DNA from: Phoronis ovalis
Taxonomy: Eukaryota; Phoronida; Phoronidae
NCBI GenBank assembly: GCA_028565635.1
Contig: JAOXYB010016132.1
Location: forward strand, 1-19,224
Direction of reading: 5' to 3'
DNA length: 19,224 bases
Shown here one piece after another: positions 1 through 9,065 of the stretch. The position numbers and the translations under genes were made by a program. The notes below the pieces were generated by a model, which saw only the letters and a program-made list of their open reading frames with translations, made no database searches and had not been told where the DNA came from. The first letter of the stretch is position 1; the number at the start of each line of letters is the position of its first letter.

Positions 1-514
1 GTATACAATCCAAATCCAAAATTTTCAACTCGGCTGCACACCCCCACCAAAAAATAACCTGAGTACCCCCCCCCGGGCAAAGGCTCTAGGCTACCTAAAC
101 TAAAGAACTTTTGGCCTTATCCCTAAGAGGTAATATATAACATATATCTATCCATAATAATTGTTTTTAAATTGTTACTCTATGCATTGTTTATAATAAT
201 GCCAAATATGGTATGGTTTATGCAAATAAACTATATTGGCTGCTTCCAACAGTCTAACTTCTTATATAATTTTATAATAGTTATCCGTTCCAAATAAATA
301 GTACATTGAACTTGCAATAGTCAGATAGTTCAATGCAAGACTCCGGAGCCTAGCACTTTAATTATGCCATAAAACGAAGAAATTCTCTGAATTTCTAACA
401 GAAATCGTGGTCGCACATGTTTTGGAAGTTATCTACTATCTGATAATTATTCTTTAATCAAACTTTCAACATCATTTCTAACAAAAATGTGGATAAACGA
501 AAGAGACATCTTAC

Positions 515-586
515 CGATACATCAAAAATGGCGTCGGAAGTTCCCTGAATTGTTCGTCCAATCATAGCAAAGTTACAAAGCCACAT
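515..586 (-). CDS. Possible first coding exon of a leftward gene, function unknown
   Basis: On the minus strand an ATG at 586-584 opens 24 codons (start MWLCNFAMIGR, end AIFDVS) that run in phase 0 into a good donor, TCG|GTAAGA, with GT at 514-513. An in-frame TGA lies about 50 bases upstream, so this ATG, or the internal Met at codon 8, would be the start. A has the Kozak -3 position but the +4 base is T. The rest of the gene would lie at lower coordinates, beyond the window edge or inside 1-500, where I find no further convincing exon. I do not recognise the peptide. The plus strand of the same bases carries YY1/ETS/CCAAT-like motifs, so this may simply be promoter sequence that happens to be open. 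Low confidence. Confidence 0.25.
527..565 (+). promoter_or_regulatory. Housekeeping-type core promoter motifs (YY1-like, ETS-like, CCAAT)
   Basis: Within 40 bases the plus strand shows AAAAATGGCG (YY1-like), then CGGAAG (ETS core) and CCAATCA (NF-Y CCAAT box). In animal promoters YY1-type ATGGCG sites often lie just downstream of the start of transcription, pointing in its direction, which would suggest a rightward transcript beginning near 515-535. Plausible donors downstream are CAG|GTATTC near 682, TTC|GTAAGT near 689 and ACT|GTAAGT at 797. The role is inferred from motifs only. Confidence 0.35.
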
Positions 587-623
587 GATACAATTTTTAA
601 ATGTAATGACATCATCGTAAAAA

Positions 624-634
624 CCCCCTAGCGG
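624..634 (+). promoter_or_regulatory. CTCF-like motif, copy 1
   Basis: CCCCCTAGCGG matches the core of the bilaterian CTCF motif as usually written on this strand (CCCCCTAGTGG) with one change. It lies between the two possible divergent first exons and has the same orientation as the second copy at 702-712. Inferred by eye, without a weight matrix. Confidence 0.35.
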
Positions 635-701
635 TCACACGTACTTGTCTTTGGTCATTCACCTGATAAAATTTCTCACAGGTATTCGTAAGTGTCTGGC
701 G

Positions 702-712
702 TCCTCTAGTGG
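702..712 (+). promoter_or_regulatory. CTCF-like motif, copy 2
   Basis: TCCTCTAGTGG differs from the CTCF core CCCCCTAGTGG at two positions. The flank GGTAAGCG gives a superficial tRNA A-box look, but no B box follows. It is 78 bases from copy 1 and in the same orientation. Confidence 0.3.
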
Positions 713-778
713 TAAGCGAACGGATTTACACAATATCTTAGAAATTTCAAATAATTAATTATAATTTTAATTATTAAA

Positions 779-797
779 ATGATTCCTCCAGCAAACT
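779..797 (+). other. Possible 5' exon end: ATG followed by a strong donor
   Basis: ATG ATT CCT CCA GCA AAC T is followed at once by GTAAGT at 798-803, a near-perfect donor. It could be the end of a 5' exon of a rightward gene. Joined to the acceptor at 7421-7422 or to the one at 7669-7670, the split codon becomes TGA or TAA, so with the KCNE-like gene this ATG would only form a seven-codon upstream ORF. No other partner exon was recognised. Confidence 0.25.
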
Positions 798-3217
798 GTA
801 AGTACATGGGCTTTTTATATAGTAACAACTAGAATAATTGTCAATAATACAAGGATTCACAAATTGTCCAGGTGTAATCAAATTGAACCCTTCTAAACAT
901 ACTTTGCACATGATTCAAAATAATAAGAAATGGCACAAATTGTAATACTGGCAATCATTTTTTGAAAATTTACTTTTAATAAAAATAATACAAAGTACTG
1001 TATGTGTATTAGAAGTGTGAAATTCAGTGTTATTTTGAAAATACTAGCTTTAATTAAAATTATTAGATTTAATCCTGGGATTTAATTTTAAAACACAATA
1101 TAAATAATTATTTACTCCTTAACATTAATTTGTATTTTCTTCTTATGCTTATGTTACTAATTTTCAAAGTTTAATAGCCATCATGACTTTAATGCAGGAA
1201 CAAACATGTGAAAATTTATAAATTATTACACAATTTTGCTTTTAACAAACAAATAGATACTAGAAATGTGATAAAGCAGTATGTTATCATGTTTCTTTTA
1301 AATTTAGCTAACCAGCTCCGGGCAAGCTTATATATGTATGTGCTTTCTACTGTAAAATTCAAAAATTAAGAATGACAAGAGATACAAAATCAAAGTAAAT
1401 TTGTTTCCAGAAAGTAAACATGTAACATTTGCATTCTAAATAACTTTTATTGATGTTGCTGCTAATTGTGCTGTCAGGAAGTCTATATAGGAAAGCAAAT
1501 GAGACTGAAACAATTTTAATCCAAGGTAGCACTTTCATGATAAGTGTATATGTTGTTGTATGCAACACAATATCATAGCTGCTTTAATCGTTCTGAAGGG
1601 CTTCGGTACACAACCAATGCTATATAGTAGCAGGTGAGTATGTGCCACTTGAATTGCTGTACACATAAAAAAAGAAAAATAATAATTCCCACTTGTTATG
1701 TCAATCAAGAACAGTCCCAGGAATTAAGGTTGGGGTCTAATTTTTATGAAACAGCAGCATACTTTGCTCTTTTAATTTTTACCATTTAAACAATTTTTTT
1801 ACCCTCCTAAAACATGATACTGAGTAAAGATTTTGATAATTACCAGGGTTAAGATAATGATCACTTAATATAACTTTGAAGATAAAAGTTAGAATTTTAC
1901 CTCCAAAAGGGACTGAATTCAGTCTAAGTAGAATCACATTAATGATATAAACTTGCCTGTGTTGGGCTAACTAAATTTAATACAAAATTAAATATCATTA
2001 TTTGACTTTTTTTGTCTTATGAATTTGCACGCATTAAGTTTTTTATGGAAAAAAAATGATATAAAACTGCTAAAACAAATGTGAAAGAAAACTGACCTGA
2101 TATGTTATCATTATAATTATAACTTATCTAATCATCCTAATTACTTCGGTCTTGTACCAGTCTATAATGATCCATGGCCTAAGATGTTTATCACTGTACC
2201 AGCAATTGGTCTGGTCCATTTTGAGTACTCTGTAATGTGTGAACAAAACAATATGATTTCCAAGTTCAGTTTGCCTTTGGAAATCCGTATGTGAACATAA
2301 TTTGTAATCTCAGTCGGTAATGGTATCGGGGAATTATTTTGGTAATGTTAAATTATCAAGTACAAACTATTAGGCCTATTATTAAATACATGTTTTCATT
2401 TAATACAGGATTTTTATATTTATTGTAGAAATTCATCAGTCATCATTATCTAACACTTTATAGCAGTGTTTTTAAGGTATTTAAAAATTGGTGATTTTCT
2501 GATGCAATGTTTGGAATTTCATTTTCCTGACTGTTAATACTCGCGACCTTGAAAGAAGAAAGCAAAACAAGTGTCACATTCAGTATTTTTCTGAGTTACA
2601 CTGATCTGATACTGATTGTTACAATTTGCATTATATTAAGAATTCTAATGACCATTGTACGGATCATAAGTTTTCACCATTATATTAACTGATGTCATGG
2701 TAACAATGGTGCAAAATTTAACTTTTTCTGTCATTCATCCGATTTATAAATATAGCTACCAGCGGATAAAATATTACATATACAAATTACTTGACAGATT
2801 TTCCAAGTAGCTTATTCACGGCAGCTGATTAGGTAGATTTAAGTTACCTTGACCTCACATGCAATTTTTAATATTATTTATATCAGCTAGTGCAAATTGC
2901 AATATCCTGTTTTTCTGCTTACAAGCCATTGTTTGTAACATTGTTGACTAGTACCAGGTCTAGAGGCTTTTTGTTAGGATTACTTCAATCTGTTATCTCC
3001 ATGGTTTCCCTTAGGGTTACTGAATAAATATAGCCTAAAATGAAGAGTATTGAAATGAATGTCAATCATGCTAGTTGTGAAATTTTAATGAAACATATTC
3101 ATTTTGAATATACACCTGAATTTTAAAACACCAATGATGCTTATATATACCCAAAATTTAAGTGCCCTTTCGACTTTTTATGAATTTTTTGTAGGTTTAA
3201 ATAATGCAGTGCACATG
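798..3217. other. Noncoding AT-rich stretch
   Basis: I find no coding exon, RNA gene or clear mobile element here. The longest open frame, 1359-1568 on the minus strand, has no recognisable composition and no domain. A small hairpin-forming pair flanks 2674-2712 (TTCACCATT and AATGGTGCAAA). If the 797 donor is used, this is intron. Confidence 0.5.
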
Positions 3218-3255
3218 CCAGGCGCGGATACAGAGTAAAGTTGTGACCGTTTTCT
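3218..3255. repeat. Dispersed-repeat fragment, copy A
   Basis: The segment holds CAGGCGCGGATACA followed by GTGACCGTTTTCTA. Both pieces recur in opposite orientation and slightly altered near 4394-4443 (TGTATCCGCGCCTG and GTGACCGTGTTCTAG). Two diverged copies of one interspersed repeat explain this best. No coding potential is visible. Confidence 0.45.
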
Positions 3256-4239
3256 AATTTAGTGTCCTTTTGTCCCACCAAGTCATCACCATTTGGAAAT
3301 AGCAATTTGATTATCTTAAACACGCCTAGCTTTATATGTAACAAACTGGGTCCTTACCACCTCAGGTGTTTTATATTTGCATACTGGTACTTGTTTATTA
3401 GCTATTTAATTTTGTGTTAAGACCTATTGACAAAACTTTAGATTTATTTTTTAAGATTACAAATTTGACACGTTTTAATTTATTTCTTTTAAAATGTTGA
3501 AAACAAATATTTTCATTTTTTTGTAAATTGTAAAAAATTGAAAAATTCTATTTAAAAAAATTAAACAACAATTATGAAACAAGGGTTTTGAGGGAAATTA
3601 TTCAGTTTGTAAATTTCTAATCATCGTTATGTTACCCGTATAACTCATCTATATTAAGTCATAAAATTTTTCTCAGATCTGCAAAATGTATATATAACTA
3701 GAGTCACGTGACAGCATAAGCTATAAGAACACTTGCAATGGACCATTTATTTCTTACTTCAGGGAATCTTCATCCCCTATTTTAGAGAAGCTAGGACTGG
3801 GAGCTGGCTACAGTAGCTTTAGTGTTGGAAGCTGAGCTTAATTCATGGGTCTTGATTTTTATAAGAATTTTCGCTCGTTCTTTATTTTTAAATTTGTTAT
3901 TTCTATGTTATTTCCCATTTTTATAACATTTGACACATTTCATTTAAAAAATAGCAACACATGTCATGTTATGTTATAACATAATAATATAAAGTTTGAA
4001 CCATCTGTAAGATATATTTGAGTTTATTTTAGACTCGTGAATGGACAAAACGCCGAATTATTTATAATGGTTATTTCAATTTCTCACATCCGATCACACC
4101 CGTATCACCGAAATGATTAAGCTTGATTATCTTACCATTGCTAACGCTGTTAAAGAGACGGATTAAGTTTGGTATGCGGGATTATTGAATACATATAGTA
4201 GGAACACTCATTAATATATTATACCCAGTACATTCAAAT
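3256..4239. other. Noncoding stretch
   Basis: This is AT-rich with no exon that I can support. A CACGTG E-box occurs at about 3706. Homopolymer-rich sequence dominates 3440-3560. Confidence 0.45.
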
Positions 4240-4450
4240 ATGCTAATTCAAGCTCATACGGGTAATGCAAACAAGGAACAAAGAAATCGTTTCGAAGCTG
4301 AGGAAAACGGTCAAGAATCCTTGACCGTTTTCCAAGGAACAAGAAACCTGATTTTCATAGGGTCTTCATGGAATGTTTTCTCCCAGAAATGTCGTGACCG
4401 TGTTCTAGAAAACTGTGGAAACCCCCTTGTATCCGCGCCTGCATACCTTC
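4215..4450 (+). repeat. Dispersed-repeat fragment, copy B
   Basis: This is less AT-rich than its surroundings, carries the 4302-4333 hairpin, and ends with TGTATCCGCGCCTGCA, shared in inverse orientation with 3218-3255. It includes a 77-codon open frame (4240-4473) that does not begin with a conventional ATG and looks like no protein family I know, so I read it as repeat-derived and noncoding. Boundaries are approximate. Confidence 0.4.
4302..4333. repeat. Perfect 14-bp stem hairpin inside a repeat fragment
   Basis: GGAAAACGGTCAAG (4302-4315), loop AATC (4316-4319), then the exact reverse complement CTTGACCGTTTTCC (4320-4333). The hairpin sits inside the dispersed-repeat fragment that ends near 4445 with TATCCGCGCCTG. 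Its GACCGTTTTC core also occurs in copy A at 3218-3255. Confidence 0.7.
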
Positions 4451-4473
4451 TATATAATCATAGATCTGCGTAA

Positions 4474-5957
4474 ATTAAAAAAAAAATGCCTAAAGATCTT
4501 ATTTCCAGGTGCAAGGTTAGTCTTGATAATTTAATTACAAGTTTTTATCAATGAATGTCTTTTCATACAGTTTCTCAATTATACGATACTTTATGCAAAG
4601 AGATGTTGATAAATCAGCCTTTTTTCAAAATTGAAATTATAAACCATTACCATTGCTGACATGCACAGCATTTGACAGCAGTGACAGTAAAAAAAAGTAC
4701 TATGTATTGATTAAAGCATGCCATATGAGATATTAGAGTATTGTTGAAAAATCTTGAGTTTACTCAGGTTTTAGACAATCATTGATTGATAATATACTGC
4801 CAGGTAAAGTGATACTTCATTGTCTTAACAGCATGCTCATTCTATGTGGAATAGTGCTTTTTTGTACTATACATTGTACTTCAAGATTGAAGATGCGAAC
4901 TGATGGTAGGTGCAAACTGAATTAATTGACGAAGTAAAATTATTTCCAAATAGCAAATGCAAGTGTTTGCTAGGCATAAAAAGGATATTTTATGAGGATT
5001 AGCTGCTACAAAACTTGAATAATTGATAAGTAATATTGTAATGTATTACCAATTATGTTACATCATATGTTCAAATAAGGGGTGCCATAAGAACAATAAT
5101 TGGTGTGCTTGATCAGTGTGTGTGATAAAATGAAATACGTGACATTGTTGCAACTGTTACATCAGTGTGAGTGAAAGACCAAAGGAGGAAAGAACCCACT
5201 GTAATGCTGAATAAAATAACTTGCTTAAATAATAGGATCCATCGCATGGTTCAAAGTATATCTATTAGTGCTAACCAATAATAACTCAGCTTTCAATATG
5301 AGATTTAGAATAATTTCCACTTGTCAAGAAACCAAAGCAAATGAAAAACTTCTTAGTTATTAATGGCACAAATTCAGTCAATATGTCTTGAGCAGCTTTT
5401 TAATATATGGAACCGATGCTTTATTGAAAACTGGTCAGTACAAATAGATTTTTTCTTTGATTATTAAATCCATACTGATACTTTGATGTCACGAAATTTA
5501 AATCAAAGTTTTTTGCTTACATTTTGTGCAATAATGAACATATTCTATACCGTGACGACTTTGTAGTGAATATGCCATACTGGCATAGGAGAAATGAGAA
5601 ATAGTATGGAGCAAACTGATGATGCAAATTATGTTTAATTCTATTGTCAGTCTCCCTATCCTGCTTCAACATTTAAAAAAATGTAAAATATTAAAATAAT
5701 CATTTTTCATTGTCAAAGCAGGAATTTGAGTATATAAATTATTAACCCCTTTATTGATATTTTTTTAGCATGATTAATTTTTTTTAACATTTATGTTTCA
5801 ATAACATTTAAACAAGTTTATTACAAAGAAATGTTATTGTGCACTAGATGCCTAGCCTTCTAGTGGTTGCAAACTACAATGAGCACATGCAGCCAGATAT
5901 TAATATCAGCAGCAGTATTAACTACAGAGTATATAGTCTGATCGTCTGAGAACCTAT
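4474..5957. other. Noncoding stretch
   Basis: I see no exon or RNA gene. Small features are a perfect short hairpin TATGCCA-TAC-TGGCATA at 5571-5587 and a CTCF-like CCTTCTAGTGG at 5856-5866. Confidence 0.45.
5856..5866 (+). promoter_or_regulatory. CTCF-like motif, copy 3
   Basis: CCTTCTAGTGG, followed by T, shares the CTAGTGG core and orientation of the copy at 702-712. It lies about 5.1 kb away, between the possible divergent promoter and the KCNE-like gene. Motif-only inference. Confidence 0.25.
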
Positions 5958-6199
5958 ATTTTTAATATATTAAAATCATTTTAAAATGAAAATTATTATG
6001 TCATTTATTATGTTTGTATTAAGTTGTAATGGTATTAAATTTATATTCGTAAAACAATGTCATATTATCAATAATTCCATTTTTAATATATTAAAATCAT
6101 TTTAAAATGAAAATTATTATGTCATTTATTATGTTTGTATTAAGTTGTAATGGTATTAAATTTATATTCGTAAAACAATGTCATATTATCAATAATTCC
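5958..6199. repeat. Perfect tandem duplication, 2 x 121 bp
   Basis: Unit 1 (5958-6078) and unit 2 (6079-6199) appear identical at every position read by eye. The unit is AT-rich, begins ATTTTTAATATATT, and contains neither a gene nor an internal short repeat that would make it a microsatellite. Identity in otherwise diverging noncoding DNA implies a recent duplication, or an assembly artefact. Confidence 0.9.
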
Positions 6200-7422
6200 A
6201 TCAATACTTTTACTAATTAGCAACTGTTGTGAAAATGCACCTGAGTTATACAATAACAAACGAGTAAGGCGATGATAATCAGCAAAGTAACATAACAAGG
6301 TAATGATATTCTTTTAGTATATTCCAGGGCCAATGATTAAATTTTATGTAATCCCAAAATAAGAACATTTGAAATGTTTTAAATAATTTGTTAATGTTTG
6401 GTATACTACTGTTAAATTTAGAGAACCTGAACATGCATACATTTTTAATATGCAGAACAGTCTGATCCACCTTTATTTTGATGAGTTTATTCCCCTTTAA
6501 TACTTTATTGCTGAGTACTAATGTAATGCAGATTGAACTATTTACTATGAAGTTGTCATCATTTAGATGTTTATATTTTCATCAAATATGCATCGAGTGT
6601 TACAATACAGGCGTATTGTGTTTGATAACTATTGTATTACAATCAAATTTAATAATGCGGTTGTCTCCCTGACAATATTTTATTAATTTTTTAATATTAT
6701 ATAGGGTACGACTTTCACCGTGATGATTGATTTGTATTCAGCTGGAATTTAGTAATTTTTAACGGGCTTTTGAAAGACTTTGAATATATATATATCGTAC
6801 AACACACTTTTGTAAATTATATTTGAAAACAAATGTTTAAGTGCTTATAGTTCTAGTTTTAGTCTGTTGATGTTGATAACTGGCTACAAAATATAGTGGT
6901 ACAGAGAAAGTATACAAATTAATTCAACATATTTACCAGGTAATTTGATTAAAGCACCAGCATACAGTAGAACAAGTTGGTAAGCAGTGGATTACTTAAT
7001 TTTTGGTGGAATATTTAATTACAGAGACCATCAACAAACAACATACTTGTCAGACGGCTATACCAGGATTTTAGGAAATGGGTTCAATTTTCATGAAACG
7101 GTGGACATATAGTGTTTGCTTTTTTTAGTTCCTAACACCGTCACTGCTTGTAAAAGAAACTAAGTGAACTAAAATACATGTCCTTATTTAAAAATTGCAC
7201 TTTGGAAATTAGCACATCTGTTGCTATCAAAACAAATAGGAAATTTTTGTATTCCACTAGCAGCATGAAATTATTATGTTTGAAATTTTTATGCAAAAAT
7301 ATTAGCTGTAATGTTTACACAGAGGCCTTATCAGATCATCCCACATTATAACATTTATAGATATATTTTGAGTTCAATTATTCAAGGGTGATCTAACAGT
7401 TACATACTCTGCTATTTTACAG
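6200..7422. other. Noncoding stretch upstream of the KCNE-like gene
   Basis: There is no supported exon; the short frames at 6279-6470 and 6478-6672 lack coding character. An AT dinucleotide run lies near 6785-6795. The stretch ends in an acceptor-like CTATTTTACAG at 7412-7422, so at least its last part is probably intron or promoter of the downstream gene. Confidence 0.45.
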
Positions 7423-7438
7423 GAAAGTGTGGAACTAC

Positions 7439-7656
7439 ATGAAGGAACTAAAAACTGTGATGATTAATTAAGGAACCATATGTGAAATGGACATAGTTAG
7501 TGCAGAACAACAGAATAAAATATTTTTTCTTCACCAGTATAACAAAGATATTTAATCGTGGATTAAAGAAAAGAAGCCAAATTAGCTTTAGATCAAAGAG
7601 ACATGCAAGTAAAATTACAATACATTACAAGGCAAGTTCCGCTGCACTTGAGTTAA
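7439..7656 (+). promoter_or_regulatory. Cluster of upstream ORFs before the KCNE-like start
   Basis: If the 5' exon begins at 7423, its leader carries four upstream reading frames: 7439-7471 (10 codons plus stop), a minimal ATG-TGA at 7480-7485, 7487-7555 (22 codons, G at -3 and +4, so a strong context) and 7603-7656 (17 codons). Such a leader would repress translation of the main frame unless bypassed. Alternatively the CTTTTTACAG acceptor at 7661-7670 removes all of them, leaving only nine bases before the start codon. Confidence 0.4.
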
Positions 7657-7679
7657 AATACTTTTTACAGAACTCTAAA

Positions 7680-8054
7680 ATGATGGAAAGACAGAATTTA
7701 ACACTGGAACATTTGGCGAAGAAAATAGACACAATACACGAGCATTTATACAATGCAACAAATCCAACCCGGAGTGATGATGTACCACAAGAAGCCTTTT
7801 TATATATCATAGTAGTATTAGCTGTTTATGCATTTTTTATTGTAATACTCATGATTAAGTATGTTCGACGTGAGCGTGAGGAAGCCCATTTAAATAAGGA
7901 TTACGTAGAATTTGTGCAAAGAGAACAGTTTCAATCTACTGGGTATCAAAACCAACAAGCTGTGGAAAAAATAAAGAAACAGTATAAGGCTCTAAAATTA
8001 TCAGCGTCTAAGACTTCGACAGAACAAAAGGTGTGTCATGAAACAGCAGTATGA
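7680..8054 (+). CDS. KCNE-like single-pass potassium-channel beta subunit (putative)
   Basis: The frame encodes 124 residues from the first in-frame ATG (a second ATG follows directly); longer readings from 7500 begin at GTG and are unlikely in an animal. N-glycosylation sequons lie at N6 (NLT) and N25 (NAT), one hydrophobic helix spans about residues 39-60, and a basic YVRRER follows, giving an outside-in type I topology. Length, sequon-bearing N-terminus, lone helix and uninterrupted CDS all fit KCNE proteins (about 100-170 residues), which modify Kv channel gating at the plasma membrane. The stretch AFFIVILMIKYVR aligns without gaps to human KCNE1 GFFTLGIMLSYIR as I recall it, placing F53-I54-V55 at the KCNE1 FTL activation triplet; H70-x-N72 matches the conserved HSN. 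Residues 91-112 are lysine-rich and probably helical. The C-terminus ETAV fits a class I PDZ ligand. Family assignment is inference; another small single-pass protein is possible. Confidence 0.6.
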   Translation: MMERQNLTLEHLAKKIDTIHEHLYNATNPTRSDDVPQEAFLYIIVVLAVYAFFIVILMIKYVRREREEAHLNKDYVEFVQREQFQSTGYQNQQAVEKIKKQYKALKLSASKTSTEQKVCHETAV

Positions 8055-8067
8055 AGCTGTTGAAAAA

Positions 8068-8073
8068 AATAAA
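8068..8073 (+). terminator. Possible polyadenylation signal of the KCNE-like gene
   Basis: AATAAA occurs 14 bases after the stop codon, which would give a very short 3' UTR if used. Further AATAAA copies lie at 8623-8628 and 9123-9128, so a longer 3' UTR overlapping the minus-strand open stretch at 8316-8543 is also possible. Confidence 0.35.
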
Positions 8074-8315
8074 GAAGTCGGACTGTTTCAGTTCTGTTGT
8101 TTAGTTGTATTTTTAATCCTATAAATTCCTTAACTGATAGTGTAGAAAGGAAAATGTCGTTTAACCAGCTTTATCCTTCTCTGCTACATATGATGTTGCA
8201 ATATTCAAACATTCAGTTGCAATAGGCACATTCTGTTGTGCAACGTCGGGTTTGATCAAAACATGCATGTTGAAAACATGTGTGGAATCTTGGAACGGTG
8301 AATTTTTTTAACAGT

Positions 8316-8543
8316 TCACATGATACTGTCCATTTGGGGCAACATAATGGTATAACGCTGTGTTCCTGGAATCGCTCTGCATTTAACCCATCTTTCATCA
8401 AGATGTGAAGTACATCGTTTTATTTCTTCACCATCCACGAAGATCACATCTATATCTACATTAAGCTTCTTAGCACAATCGGCGAACTGCTTGGCATCGT
8501 TAACAACTAAATTGCCATTTAGGACTTCCCGCCATATACCCCT
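8316..8543 (-). pseudogene. Unidentified coding-like stretch, probably a decayed or isolated exon
   Basis: Reading leftward from an acceptor-like ACATAG at 8544-8549, 75 codons stay open to a TGA at 8318-8316. The composition looks like protein: it starts RGIWREVLNGNLVVNDAKQF, continues through a V/I/D-rich segment (VDIDVIFVDGEE), then a Cys/His/Arg part, and ends near TIMLPQMDSIM. Base composition is clearly less AT-rich than the flanks. There is no internal ATG start near the beginning, which is why simple ORF calling misses it. I cannot place it in a family. It may be an internal exon of an unseen gene, a transposon remnant, or a pseudogene; overlapping frame 8213-8401 stays open by chance or after a frameshift. 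Confidence 0.4.
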
Positions 8544-8721
8544 CTATGTTGTTATCTTTTTTAAAATTATTTCTGATCCCCTTCAAAATATTTCAATTGA
8601 CAACCAAGAGTTGAAAATGTTAAATAAAAGTAACAAAATGATATTACTCAATACCTGGTCAAAAATTAAAATTGTACTTGATGTAATACTCTAGTTTCTG
8701 ATATATCATGCCCAGAAGAAA

Positions 8722-9065
8722 TGTCACATCCGGAACAAATTTGCTTTTTGTTATAACTTTTTTAGGTATGATCAGTTCTGTTTAAATGTTTGCATATTCA
8801 CAGTTCTTTTGTAAAATGAGTAGAAACTGAAATTTGGTTGAATTTGATGTGTTATTTTTTTATTGCAACTTTAAGTGCTAAATTGTTCCGGACGTGACCT
8901 TTTTTAATTGGTTTGCTTATTAGGAAACCTAATTAAGATTAAACTGCGCAAAACTTGGTGTTTCATATACTTTATATATACTAAATAGTATGTCTAAGAT
9001 AGTTTGGTTTCAAAAATCACTTAGATTTTATATTTATGAAGAAAACAAAATGTCACGTCCAGAAC
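8722..9065. repeat. Three copies of a GTCACGTCCGGAAC-like motif
   Basis: TGTCACATCCGGAACA at 8722-8737 (plus), TTGTTCCGGACGTGAC at 8883-8898 (inverted), and TGTCACGTCCAGAAC at 9051-9065 (plus) are three nearly identical GC-richer words about 160 bp apart in AT-rich DNA. Each is flanked by A/T runs. They may mark edges of small nested elements or be protein-binding sites. Confidence 0.6.

Noticed and set aside
696-726. tRNA-like A box (CTCTAGTGGTAAGCG)
   Set aside because: No B box (GGTTCGANTCC) or acceptor-stem pairing follows within 100 bases. A CTCF-like motif explains the CTAGTGG core better.
4240-4473. 77-codon plus-strand open frame
   Set aside because: It overlaps a hairpin and a dispersed-repeat end, lacks a recognisable domain and has no flanking splice sites of note.
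7500-7679. N-terminal extension of the KCNE-like frame back to 7500
   Set aside because: The codon at 7500 is GTG and no ATG exists in frame before 7680. The extra 60 residues are basic and low-complexity and would put no signal peptide ahead of the helix. The first in-frame ATG gives a typical KCNE length.
8213-8401. Minus-strand 62-codon frame over the unknown coding-like stretch
   Set aside because: It begins at TTG and overlaps in another register the frame at 8316-8543, which has the more protein-like composition.
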